Below are positions 23,890-36,400 of a DNA stretch of 64,000 bases, one piece after another (within the stretch, counting starts at the first letter, position 1; each line of letters opens with the position of its first letter). The notes beneath the pieces were generated by a model that did no database searches, had not been told where the DNA came from, and was given only the letters and a program-made list of their open reading frames with translations. The translations under genes were made by a program, and so were the position numbers. Origin of the DNA: Rhyzopertha dominica (Eukaryota; Arthropoda; Insecta; Coleoptera; Bostrichidae); NCBI GenBank assembly GCA_025024175.1, contig QCXZ01000064.1, positions 44,289,325 to 44,353,324 on the forward strand, written 5' to 3'.

Positions 23890-25299
23890 GATAAAGTCGA
23901 AGCAATTCGCAGCATACCGCCGCCCACGAATGTCAAAGGCCTACGACGATTTCTGGGCGTGGCCTCGTGGTACCGAAGGTTCATCCCATCCTTCTCGCAG
24001 CTAGTCGCACCACTCATCCGTTTACTTCGGAAGAAACAGCACTGGGACTGGACCAACGTACAAGAACAGGCCTTCAACTGTGTTAAGCAAAGGCTAACCG
24101 AAGCCCCAGTCCTGGCCTGTCCCGACTTCAGCCGACCGTTCACCCTTCAGACCGATGCCTCCGACTATGGCATCGGGGCCGCCCTAACCCAGACAACCGA
24201 GGAAGGCGACAAAGTAATAGCGTACGCCAGCCGAACCCTGCTCCCCGCCGAGAGGAATTATTCCGTCACTGAGAAGGAGTGTCTCGCTATCGTCTGGGGA
24301 ATCGAGAAAATGAGACCTTATCTAGAAGGGTACAAGTTCACCGTAGTCTCCGACCACCAGTCACTAAAATGGCTCCGCGCCATTAAAAGTCCGTCCGGCC
24401 GACTAGCCCGCTGGAGTATTTTTCTCCAGCAGTACGACTTCGATATAAAATACCGTAAGGGAGTCCTCAACAAGGTGGCAGACACGCTATCGAGAGATCC
24501 GCTACCAGCCATTGAGGTCGGAATAACCGACTTACCAGACGAGGGAAGACCCGCCGCCACCGTCAGTCAGGCCTTGTTTGAAGAAGTCATTACCCGTTTT
24601 GAAACACCGAGGACCGTCATCTCCGATAATGGAGTGCAGTACGACAGCCGGACCTTCAAACAATTGCTGCAACAGTTCGGCATAACCCACCGACTCACTC
24701 CACTGTATACCCCGCAGGACAATCCAGTGGAAAGAGCGAATCGAACACTTAAGACCATGATTGCGCAATTCTGCGACTCTGACCACCGAAGATGGGACCA
24801 ACACCTACCGTCCTTGATGATGGCGGTAAACAGTGTCCAGCATGAAAGCACCTGTTTTTCTCCCGCCTTTCTGAATTACGGCCGGGAATTCGACCTACCA
24901 GGGAGTTTGCACCGCGAATGTGAGGGAACCGCCGACAACGAATCCACCGAGACCGAAGACCAACGCACGAGTCACCGAAACCGACTAGATAAACTACAAG
25001 CCATCTATCGACTGGTAAGGTTGAACTTGTCGCGCGCCTTTACCACGCAGAGCCATCACTACAACCTTAGACGGAGGGAATGGCGATGTCATGTCGGAGA
25101 TAAGGTACTAAAGCGTGAGCACCCGCTCTCTTCCGGTCCTCAGGGGTTTGCCGCCAAGATAGCGCCAAAATTTTCCGGGCCGTATACGGTACGGTACGGT
25201 GTAATATCACCGGTCGTGTACAATTTAAAAGATGCAAGCAGCAAGACTGTTCCCCGTGTTCATGTACATGATCTTAAACCGTACCGTTCTTCCGTTTAG
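23890..25299 (+). pseudogene. pol: Gypsy RNase H and truncated integrase
   Basis: This begins in the connection region (FLGVASWYRRF), then RNase H (LQTDASDYGIGAAL, SVTEKECLAIVW, VVSDHQSLKWL, ADTLSRDPLP). About 24546 the integrase starts abruptly at VSQALFEEVITRF: the zinc-binding HHCC domain and first catalytic D are missing through an in-frame deletion, while VISDNGVQ and the glutamate of NPVERANRTLK remain. The C-terminus keeps a GPY/F-like module (KFSGPYTVRYG). Stop TAG at 25297-25299. Confidence 0.85.
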
Positions 25300-25300
25300 A

Positions 25301-26867
25301 ATGCCCAATCCAAGGACCAAGTTAACACACCCTCCGGCCGAGAAGATTCTAAATAGGCGGCCGGAAAAGGAAGGTGAGCGGCGAAGAATAGCAAAAATTT
25401 TAGCAAAAGATGGGCTGCTTCATCCCGTTGTCGAGGGAGAGCCCCATCACCTAAAATCGTCCGCGGGCGAGGGGGAGAAGAAACTCGAAGGCTCGAAACG
25501 GCGCCTGGACACCTCCGAGGAAGCACTAGCAGCAACCGTAAGAAAACTTACCCGGCCCCGACAGTGTCCTACAAACACAAAAAGGACTCTGGGCACAGAC
25601 ACCGCCTCATTCTCCTCGTCAGCGCCGCCACAGGGCTTGTCACCCACGCCGTCATCTGCCTCATCCGCTTCCGCGACACCACCGCGGAAGAAAAAGACGA
25701 CCGCTTCCGCCGCGCCGCCCTCCAGCTGGTCAATCCCATCATCCGCTTCCGCGACACCACCGAGCAAGAAGCAGACGACCACTTTCGCCGCGCCGCCCCA
25801 CCGCTTGGTGGCCCCGTCATCCTCCGCCGCAACGCCGCCGCCCAGGACAATGTCAACCACCGCCTCCGCGACACCACCCCCGCCAACGGAAACACCCACC
25901 GCCACACCCGCCATCGCAACACCGCCGCCTAGGAGAATGTCGACGACCGCCTCCGCGACACCAACCCCGCCAACAGAAGCCCACACCGCCGCACCCGCAG
26001 TCGCTACATCGCCTTCGGCGCCCCACAGCCTGCCAACTCGCAGAATGGTAGAGAGCGAGACTCGGCCATTCTGCGAATGGCCGCGCGACCTTCAAGTGGC
26101 AGCCCAGGAGTTCCTCCCCGCGGAATGGCCACCAGGGAAGGCCTTCCGGTACAGGATAAGAAATAATCACCGAGTAATCTTGTACCGGATGTGAAATAAA
26201 GGGTACTTCCCGACCCCAGAATTGCGTATTGGTTCGACCACTTTCCCCACCTTCTATTTTCAGATGCGCGCGCAACTCTCCCGCCAGCATACCGACCCCC
26301 ACTACCGGTGGATAACTATAAAGCCGGAGACATCCGCACCGACCGTCAGATCTTTTCTGTTCCAGGCAAGACAATGGACGACCCAACACTGGAACTGGCG
26401 ACACCCGACCTAGTTACCGAGATGGAGATGGCTCTACAAGAACTCGAGGGCCTCACGGGATCATCCGAGGCCTCTTGGACATTCCGGATTCTAACGTATG
26501 GGGGAAACGCTTCTTCAAGTCCGCCAACAAGAGTCATCGAGATGGCCTACACCGATCCAACTAGTACATCGGCGGTTATGTTCCCCATGATGGGGAACTA
26601 CTAACCGGACATCCGAACCCAGCAATACTTCCCAACCGGTTGCCGCAGCACGAAATAGGGCGAGTCAACGCATTTGGGGAGCTGGTTACCGTTACCCAGG
26701 AGAACGGCGCCGCTCGCCTCCCAGTTACATACCAGTACGTCCGGGTATGTGCTGGCAATGCGGAGATCCTTTTCTGCTCGCGATGTGGGCAGATCGGCAT
26801 CCAATCCTGCGATTGCATGTGCGCCGGCGAGAAGGTGAGAGAGGCCTGTAATCCCCGAGTAGAATAG
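25301..26867 (+). pseudogene. Gypsy ORF3, post-pol accessory reading frame
   Basis: An ATG lies one base after the pol stop. The first frame (25301-26194, 297 codons) opens with MPNPRTKLTHPPAEK, carries a basic segment, then Ala/Thr/Pro-rich imperfect repeats containing SASATPP, and a Trp-rich tail (FCEWPRDLQVAAQEFLP). Similar-looking coding sequence continues after TGA 26192 in shifted frames (VPGKTMDDPTLELATPDL near 26360) to a Cys-rich end (CSRCGQIGIQSCDCMC, to 26867). No signal peptide, membrane span or envelope-like motif is seen. Function unknown. Confidence 0.6.
25630..25990 (+). repeat. Imperfect repeats inside gypsy ORF3
   Basis: GC-rich units built on TCCGCTTCCGCGACACCACC-like sequence recur several times and encode the SASATPP repeats. 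Long open frames on other frames and the opposite strand here are by-products. Confidence 0.7.
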
Positions 26868-27120
26868 CGCTACCGACCCCGAAGAAGGAAGCAGCCCTCC
26901 AGGACAGCCAGCAGCCGGACCCGAAAGGATGAACGTCCAAGGAAGTGAGATCCGACCCCGAAGGACGTAATCAGAAGAAAAATGAAATTATTTAAGTTTT
27001 TTTATTAAGAATGAAATGTATTATTTATTTTAAAGTTATATGTAACATAATTTTTAAGTTGAATTTTGTTATACTAGAGAGCAATAAAAGTTTATTTCCG
27101 GATACTTTTTCCGCGCCCCG

Positions 27121-27134
27121 AAGTAAGAGGAGAA
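27121..27134 (+). promoter_or_regulatory. Polypurine tract
   Basis: AAGTAAGAGGAGAA stands immediately before the TGTAATGAAATTACA start of the 3' LTR, the expected place for second-strand priming in an LTR retrotransposon. Confidence 0.75.
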
Positions 27135-27678
27135 TGTAATGAAATTACAAACCGGGCCTCAGCCAAGTTTCAATTCGCGGCTTTATATATGTTNCAAGTT
27201 CGCGATTCACTGAGTTCGCGTGGAACAACACATGCTGGCGCCACTAGTCAGCTCTCTTGTTTCTACGAATTCAGTGAAAACTAAGAAAAGCGTGTCCCGC
27301 AGCGGCTCAGATCGGTTCTGACCGAACCGCTATACTGACCAGTCCGGCCGGATAGCCAGGTCCTGACTGGTTTTTCTGTGTGTGCCTCCCGCACCCCGCT
27401 AACATTTTTACAGCTGACGGCATCCACCCTCGAGTTGTTCCCTGGAAGGCCGATCTTCACTGCAGCTACCCTGGTCTGCACACGTAAGAGGGATCGTGTG
27501 TAGTGGTCTGAAGAGCATACCTCAGGATAATAAAAAAACTGGCGCCCGAGAAGACCGTCCCGACGTCGAGCTGTGAAGAAGAGCGCTGACGTCATAACCG
27601 CACCGTATTACGCAACAGTCCGACCGACCACGCTCCGGCACGAAGGCCCGATCCGGTTACAACGGAAAAGGCGTCCCA
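27135..27678 (+). repeat. Gypsy 3' LTR
   Basis: TG...CA ends are set by the polypurine tract on the left and the GTAC duplication on the right. Homology with the 5' copy ends at 27614; the last 64 bases have no clear match beside the 5' copy. Confidence 0.75.
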
Positions 27679-29529
27679 GTACAAGCAAACGGCAAAATTG
27701 CAGGATTGGGTTCAGTATAAACAGTTTCGTAACATGACGGTTAGCGCTATCAGAAATTAAAAGACTGCGTACTTAAACCAAGTCAACATTAATACTTCCA
27801 GTAAACATTTGTGGAAAGCTCTAAATTACTTACACGTCAAGCGAGGTGGGAAGTCTTGTGACATATCATACTCTACTAATGAAATAAACGACTACTTTAT
27901 GTAGGTATTTTCCCCATTCAATAACTGTCCCAATAAAGTAAAACAATTTGATAGAAAACTTTTTAATGAAAATACTAAATTTTATATTAAATTAATTTCC
28001 CCTGAAGATGTTGCTAATGTTATTCTTGCTTTGAAATCAAATGCAGTTGGACACGACGGCGTTTCTTCTAAGATGTTGAAATTCTGTTGCCCTATTGTTT
28101 GTAACTATGTTGCTCACATTATCAATTGTTGTTTCGAGCACCGTTATTATCCCGATGAGTGCTTTAATACGACCTTTGCCTAAAACTGATGAAATTAAAT
28201 CTGTATCCGATTTGAGACCAATCAGCATCTTGCCTGTATTGTCTAAGGTATGAAAAGTCTTTTCATAAACAAATATATGATTATGTATCTGAAGCTAAAA
28301 TTATACCCAAAAACCAGTCAGGTTTTCGTACTTGTTACAGTACAACAACTGCGTTGACTAATTTGCTGGACGAGTCCGTTGGATCCCTGGATGCTGGCTG
28401 GGCAAGTCTTTTGGTCTCATTGGATTTTTTGAAAGCTTTTGATACACTGGATCATGTGTTGCTTTGTAGTAAATTGACTTACTACGGTTTTGATGAGGTG
28501 TCTGTTAATTTCTTCCGATCTTATTTGCTCAATAGGTGCCAGCGAGTCTTGCTGGGTGGCGAAATGTCTGATGTCGGCAGAGTGACGTCGGGAGTCCCTC
28601 AAGGATCTATCCTGGGACCAATTCTGTTTTTAATTTACACCGCTGATTTACTCTCGAAGCCCAAATTTTCTACTTGCGTGGCATACGCTGACGATGCTTA
28701 CCATTTACACCATTTCAACCCACAGAACATAGAGAGGGCATGCTTAGAAATGAATGAGGACCTAGGCAACATTAGTGAATGTTCTAGTAACATTAACTTA
28801 AAGTTGAACAGCAATAACTGATCTGTAGTATACTTCGCGTCGAAATCGTCACAAAAATGTCTTATGAAGGATGATATTAATGTACATGTGGACCACAATC
28901 AACTGCCTGTATATGAAAGGAGCAAAAGTCTTGGTTTAAGTATAGATAATGACCTTCGTTTTAAAAATCACGTGTCTTCTGTTATTAAAAAATGTTATGT
29001 TACTTTAAAGCTCTTGTACTCTAATCATCTTATTCTCAACTTTAAACTTAGATAAAAATTATGCGAATCTCTGGTAATCCCTCACTTACTTTATTGTTTT
29101 ACGGTATATTTTCCTTGTATTGATGCCGTTAATAAATACAGGCTTCAGAAGGTTCAGAATAACTGCTGCAGATTCATATTTGGACTGAAAAAGTATGGTC
29201 ATATCAGTAAGTACATACAGCAACTTTAATGGCTAAAAATTGATCAACTTTTTCATTACCACCTTGCAACTTTCTTGTTTCGTGTCTTTCGATCCTCTTT
29301 GCCAAAATACTTGCGTGATAAGTTTCATAGTCGTCGCAGCTTGCATTGCACTGATTTATCTCTAAGATATGGCCACCATTTATCAATGCCTAGCTTCCGA
29401 ACCTCCTTATACACGCGGTCTTTTACTTATAATGCTATAAAATGTTATAATGAACACTTTGATTTGTTTACTAAAATATGCTCCGTAGAAAGTTTCAGAA
29501 AACAAATGACGTATAGGTTAAGTCATTAG
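27679..29529 (+). pseudogene. LINE reverse transcriptase, 3' part of the split LINE
   Basis: Continues the LINE after the gypsy insert. Motifs are ISPEDVANVILALKSN, VSLDFLKAFDTLDH (catalytic D), TSGVPQGSILGPILFLIY and CVAYADDAYHL (YADD intact, 28679-28700), then the connection/thumb part to SVESFRKQMTYRLSH at 29526. There is no RNase H. At least half a dozen stops or frameshifts are present. The order fits a CR1/Jockey-group element. Confidence 0.8.
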
Positions 29530-29676
29530 CTTGTAATTATAGTCAAAGCATAGTACTATAGTTGTTTATGCTTTTAGTTTGTTTACTTCTCATATTGAAC
29601 TAAGTTTATATTTTATTTTGGGTTGAGTGGAATAGCTACGCTAGACTTCGCCCAATAGTATGTTTAAATAAAGTCC

Positions 29677-30136
<460 letters not shown>

Positions 30137-30137
30137 A

Positions 30138-30206
30138 ATAATACCGTTGTCTGAATATTTTAATATATAATATATAATATTTTAATATTCAGACATCGAT
30201 AATACC
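30138..30206. mobile_element. Palindromic micro-insert, about 50 bp
   Basis: TGTCTGAATATT and its complement close an AT-rich palindrome (30148-30195). ATAATACC occurs on both sides (30138-30145, 30199-30206). The same end sequence is found in the 49-bp palindrome at 40872-40920. Confidence 0.55.
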
Positions 30207-30288
30207 CAAACTTTGACTTAGGAATCTAGACTCTACTACAATTTACTTCATTCCACTACAATTTCTTGGTAGATGCCGCTACACTATT

Positions 30289-30401
30289 TTATAAGACAGG
30301 AGCAGCACTGGTTGAGGTGGTTGTCGTTTGGTTTTCAGAAACAACGGCAGTTACAGTGCAGAGATATTTTCCCCCGCTGCTATACCATGTCGAAAACAAT
30401 C
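30289..30401 (-). CDS. CUB gene exon 3
   Basis: It follows a 52-bp intron ending TTACAG. The first two bases complete the split Gly codon, restoring the CUB sequence (GLFSTWYSSGGKYLC). It ends at TAA 30291-30289 after SENQTTTTSTSAAPVL. A Thr-rich linker usually leads into a protease, so a decayed donor here is possible. Confidence 0.7.
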
Positions 30402-33400
30402 CTGTAACACGTTGGTTAACAAAGACTGTGATAATATTTTGTTATTCCCATACCCACTGCAAGTTGATTGGCATCAGACACAAGACTTGTATTTCCTGAT
30501 CCACAATATTTGAGGTCGTCTGATAAATTCGGGTCTCCGGAAAGGGATACGCCTAAGTAGTCCCCCGTGCAGCTACTGGTCTGAAAAAATGTATATCTGA
30601 AATTAATTGCAATACCTACTTATAAGAAATTTGGTTCTTCAGTTAATATGCCTGTAAAATGGTGCTTTTGATTTTGACAAATGACAAGAACAATACTCTT
30701 CGAACGAACTGTGTTTCTTCTCTTTCTACATAATAATACAAAGAAAAACGTACTTTTACATCGATGGCTGTGCATGCTTTTCCATACCACCTTTTAGCGT
30801 AAATGAATTCCTCAGTTTCCGCTATGTCACGTTTACGCAAACGCACATACACAGTTCGAGCCAGGAGGTACTGACATCCAACTAATCCAACATCTGATCG
30901 CAGACATCTTATCTTTTCTATCTATCTTTAGAAAGAGTAAGATATCTCTAGAAAGAAGATATCTATGCATCTGATACCAGAGAACGAACGGCGCAAAGTC
31001 CAAAATTTAAATCGGAATGCAACAATGCCTTCTCGCGTAAACAATAATCTAGCGGAACAAGAGTATTCCAAGAATCCAACACTTTTCTTTAATGTTTTAA
31101 GAATGACCAAAGGTCGTATAAAATGTTGGCTTTGCATAACAATTTATGCTCCACAGAGGAAATTGAATACCATATAATCTAATAAAAATTTTGTAAAATG
31201 ATCTCGAAGTGAGGAAAATATATTAAAGAAACTGTAATTTACATTCTTAACTTTGATATCTTACATATCCATTTATATCAATTTGTTATTAAGGCAAATT
31301 TAGTAAAACCGACATGTTTTTATCCCGCTTTATAAACAACATACTTATAAAAGCATGATAAAAAATAATGATATTTCATATTCTACAACGCATCATCCGA
31401 TCGCATCTTCTATTCACACAGAAAGATAGGTAGTATCCAACAGTCTTAGAAACCGATAACTCTAGTTAAGTTGTCAACACTGATTTGACACTGGTTTGAT
31501 ATTAAAGATATACAGTTCAAATATAAAATCTAAACGAAAATTTTTTAGCGAATCTGGGTGCAGGGTTACAGTCATCTTACATAAGACATAAAGGCAATTT
31601 TCAAGCTGAGCTTGAATCAAGAAATGTATCTACCACAACTCAAGGGAAATAATAGTCTGATTTCCTTGATCTTATTCTTTGCATTTTCGTACCCCTTTGA
31701 TTCAAGTTAATATTAATAAGTGCTCCGTTTTTTTGTATATTGCAGTTAATGAGGAGTTAGTGTACTCTTTATCTCATAAGACAAAGGCTGCAACACTTTT
31801 GAATAAAATAAAATAATTGATCTAGATGTTGAAACGTTATCGCCATCCTTTGGAAACCATCAACTTTTATGAATCCTTCCTTTATTTGCCAGACTGTTAT
31901 CAGATAAGCATTGACAGGAGAAATGGCAGACAATCTCATCAATATTAAGGTCATTCTCACAATACAGTTTAAAATGTAGGACGAGAATATTGACACAATA
32001 CCAAATACCTTGTTCAGTAACATGCTGTATTTTAAGAAATGTAATTTAATTTACTATTCTAACCTATTNTTTTGACCATAACGCTATTTTCTTAATAGGA
32101 TATTTAGGATATNGCTAGAATACATTACTCCGATGTGAAATAGTATAAACAAATAAGAAATTCCATAATTTAGAAATAGGTTACCGTATTTGGATTAACT
32201 ACTGTACTATGCATGTAAATTAAAATAGCTATATGACTGTAATGTATAATGTCCAAAAAGTTGAATTTCTGCATAAATCGCAAACTTTTGCCCGTGGTAG
32301 GCTTCAGCATTGTTTTAACTTAATGAAAATGATGGTTTGTGTGAATGGCCTGGGGCCAAAGAAGATTAATACGTTTAAGCTAACGGAAACCTTTTCTAAA
32401 ACCTTTTACATACTGATCGCAGCAGGCATAGATAGATTAAGATTTTCAGCATTCTTAATCAGATACGCGAAGACCTAAATATACAGGTAACTAGAGAAAC
32501 TGCCGCGCAGTTCGTGTTCATGAATTCACCCGTTTTTACATTCGATCATTTTCTACAGGTTTAAGTAATTGTTGCCACCTTAGTTTTCGCTAGATCTTAG
32601 TTACACTAGAATCATACGCATAGATCTTTCTTCACTTACTTATCTTTAATATTGGAAGTGTTTTATTAATTTTTGTTATCTCTTTATGATTTGTGATGTT
32701 GCAAAACTGGATAAGCGAACGCTGACAGATACGATATAATGCGCGGCCTAGCCCGGCCTATCGTGCAGTTTCTTTCAACTTGTGCCCACCTAGCTATCAT
32801 TCGCGCCACTACTAAGTGAAATTATAGTTATTGTGCCTTGTGCCCTTGTTGCTACCGCACAGATATGAATAAGAAAATGCATAAGCGTATTCAAAAGTTT
32901 AATGTGAGAGTATATTAATTTTATCTTTTGGAAAAAACAAACATGATCATAATTAAAAAATAGTATTTCCAAATTTTCCGGGATTTCCGCACTCAAAAAT
33001 TATACTATATATCCTGACTTTACAACCTAACCTACTTACATTCCTTAATAAAATTAAATTAAATGTTTTAATTTGATCGCTATACGCTGCTAAGCTAGTT
33101 AGCAAAAATAATTTAATGATTATGTAGAAATGCATATATATATGTGATGCATAACTTATTTAAAAAAACTAAAAAAACCGCTGCAAATTGAATCAATACT
33201 TCCACATCCAATTGTCAAAATAACATTTACGTTTTTATTTCTTATACTATATGATTAGTAATCAGGTTATGAGCATTTTTCTCTCTACACATTTTTTCTA
33301 AGACCACCAGTCCTCGTGATATTAGCAAAAATATATAAATTTTAAAATCGGTTGTTTCCAAATAACTCGAAAATTATTTTAAAAGAATTACAAGAGTGCT

Positions 33401-36400
33401 TTCTGAACAGATATTCACTCTTTAAGTGACGCTTTTTTGCTAATATGTTTTAAACAGTTTGCTGCACCGAAAATTTATAAGAGCGAATGATACTCGCAGT
33501 TGTACTACTAATCACATACTAAAACGAAAAATAAAAAATAAAAATTTGCAAAAAGGGTAGTTACCCCCCAATTTTGCGCCCTTCTCGATACCCTACTTAC
33601 CCCACAAACAATAGGTCGCTTTGGGTAGTTGAGGTTTATACGTTTGCCAAATTTCAAGTTCATATATTAAGTCTTTCGAAAGTTATCGTGTCCACAAACA
33701 AAACCACAGACAAGACAATTTTTTGCTCAAATTTTGTTTTTTGCGTTTCCGATTATTTTAAAGCGAATGAGCAAATAAAAATTTTTGAACATTTTTTTCG
33801 CGATACAATACTTCCCATCCGTTGGACGTGGAAGTAACTATGATGGCTGTAGTTAACAATTCTTAGTGCAAATAGTAAACTCGAAAAAATTAACGAATTT
33901 ATAAGCACTCAAGAACTATAGGATAAATGCATTTAGCCCTCCTTAATGAAGGTTAGCGAGAAAGTAACGACTTATTGTTACATAAATTCCCGCTAGATCT
34001 ATCAACTGAAGCAGTCATGTTAACAAATAGTTATTTGAGTGAAAGTAATCAGCGCGTACCTATGTACCGGTGGTAAGTACCTCAAATTAGAAGTATTTGT
34101 AGAGGTCTACCGCAGGGTTCTCGGTTGCAACATATTATTATTATGGTAGATTTTAGGTTGTCACGTATGGGGTGAGTAAGGTGTAAAACTTTTCCGGGTT
34201 GTATTCCGTGCAATAGTTTGATCCTCAGGAGGACCGTTCTTACGACGTTTCGGCAAGGTCGCAATTGTCATTTTCAAGTGGTAATCTTTCGCTTTGGTCT
34301 TCGCAGCGAAACTGCCGGTACGATGATTACTTGCTATATTGTCACCCGTTACGGTCCGGTCTGTCTTTGCTGTGATTGTTGGTGTGTCCTATTCCGTGAT
34401 CTAGGCAGGCTGTCCCGTGCCTCCTCCTGAGACACTAGGATGCTGTGCTGCCTACTGGGGACCGTTACATTCTGGGAACTGCGTGTTTAGCACTGCCTCG
34501 GCTCCCATGGTAGGACCATTTCCTGCATTGGGATTCTTGGTGCTTCTGATAATTGGTTTAATTACCGCGGTCCAGGTAAGTGGCAATATTTGTCCGTCAT
34601 CCCGTTTGTTTAAGCAGTCGCATCCCATTTCAATTTTTATAGCTTCCATTATTGTTCTTATTACTCGGTTTTCGGAAATTACCAGGGTTCGTGTCTTCTC
34701 AAAGTTTATTTAGTAACCCGTAATTCTCAAGTGTGCTGCTAGGGAGTCTGTCCTACGTACAACTGGCGGCATGTACCGCTTGCTATTTCATATACCCATT
34801 GGGCTTCCAACGGTATTCATTCCTTAGGGTTATGTATTAGCGTATTTATCTTTTTGTACGGTCGAAAGATTAATCTTATGCTGTTTTAGTATCCTACCGA
34901 TTTTGTCTGACNTATGGTAAGAAGGCAATCCGAGTTGGTGGTTCGTCTTTTTTTTTTCTTTGAGGAGGGGAAACCTTTTATAGGTACCCCGCCGCTAGCG
35001 GGGGTATATAAGACTTCTCCCCCTCTTGGGGGGCCCTACTCACTAAAATACCTCCCCATATTTCCACCGGTGAATTGCAATACCGGAACCGCTAACGCAT
35101 TACTTCAGCCTTACAACCACATCGATAGTTTTAGCGTGGATATAGTTCTTTCTCTTCCATCTCCTTTATCCTTATTATCTCAACCAGATTCTCAGTAATG
35201 CCTTCACAGTTTTTCTGTGACACTAACATTTGCTCCAACAGATTACCCCTGCCAGTTCTGCCATCTGACTACGCTGTTCCGCCCATCTCGGACAATTAAA
35301 TATAGTATGACGCACATCATCATATCCTCCACAGTAAGGGCAATCACTATCGGCTTTCTTCATTCTTGATAGGTAAGCACGAAAGCACCCGTGGCCAGTA
35401 TGAGAGTTCACCAAATTTTCTAGTTCTCTAAGTCTCAATATTGGGGATTAATGTTTTGGTGCATTGTGCTTTCTCGACATTATTTTGCCACTCCTCCTGC
35501 CATACGTGACCTGTAACAGACTTCTGCTGCTTAGCTTTACCCTCGTGATTAGTTTCTCCTTCTCTCTTGCACCAGCAAATGAATGGGAGGGATCCCAGAC
35601 ACCACGCATAAAGCCTCCCCAGAAGCTATGCGATAAGCGCTACATACACAGATAAGCGTTAACCTCTGCAGACTCAGAAGAATTTTTCTATATTTCTTAA
35701 ACTTAAGAACTTCTTCCCATACAGGAGCGGCGTATAATATAATAGAATGGACCACTGAAGCCAACAACTTTCTCTTTATTTGTCGTATATGTTTCGTCAT
35801 GGACATGTTCCTGTTCAACGTCACCTCCGGGTATTTAATGTGTTCAGACGTAGAAATCTGGCAGTTACCACACAAGAAACTAAATTCTTTAAGGCTATAT
35901 CTTCCTTTGAATATTACTGGTTTGGTCTTATTCTGAACCACCTCCATGTTATTCATACTCGTCCAACGTAAAACTTTGCTTAATGAATCATTTACAAGAA
36001 ATTGTAGTACATCTTTTGTTTTTGCAGTAATTACTATTGCCAAATCATCAGTGTATCCAATAAGCCGTACCCCGTCCAGCACCGCAATCCTCAAAACCGA
36101 GCCGTAAAACACGTTCCACAATGTTAGACCTAAAATGGAGCCCTGGTGGTTCGTCTGTATCATTAAGTTATCGTCTTGGCCTGAGTGCTCTTTTTATAAC
36201 TTTTTTGGAAAATTTATTATTAAGCAGTGTAGGTTTGACGTATTTCAATTCGGCGTCGCTGCTTTCTTCGTCGGCCAAACGTTTTGATCTCGTTAAAAGT
36301 ATTTTGGCCACTGAGTTTATTTGCGCTGGATGTCAGGAGCACATCTAAGAACGGCAATTTGTTATGCTCTTCTACCTTTACTGTGAAACGTATTTTGTCA

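Larger units (their letters stand above)
17829..27678 (+). mobile_element. Gypsy LTR retrotransposon, defective, with nested inserts
   Basis: The outer limits are set by the split LINE: GTAC at 17825-17828 is repeated at 27679-27682. The element begins TGTAACGAAGTTACA and ends GGCGTCCCA. It contains a 5' LTR (with a 1.9-kb insert), primer-binding-like site, three-unit leader repeat, gag, protease, reverse transcriptase, RNase H, partial integrase, an extra ORF3, polypurine tract and 3' LTR. Stops, frameshifts and two large internal deletions make it non-functional. Several Ns lie in gag. Confidence 0.88.

Noticed and set aside
25447..26404. Long - strand and alternative-frame open frames opposite gypsy ORF3
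   Set aside because: GC-rich repeat units keep all frames open; only the frame following pol has non-repetitive protein-like ends.
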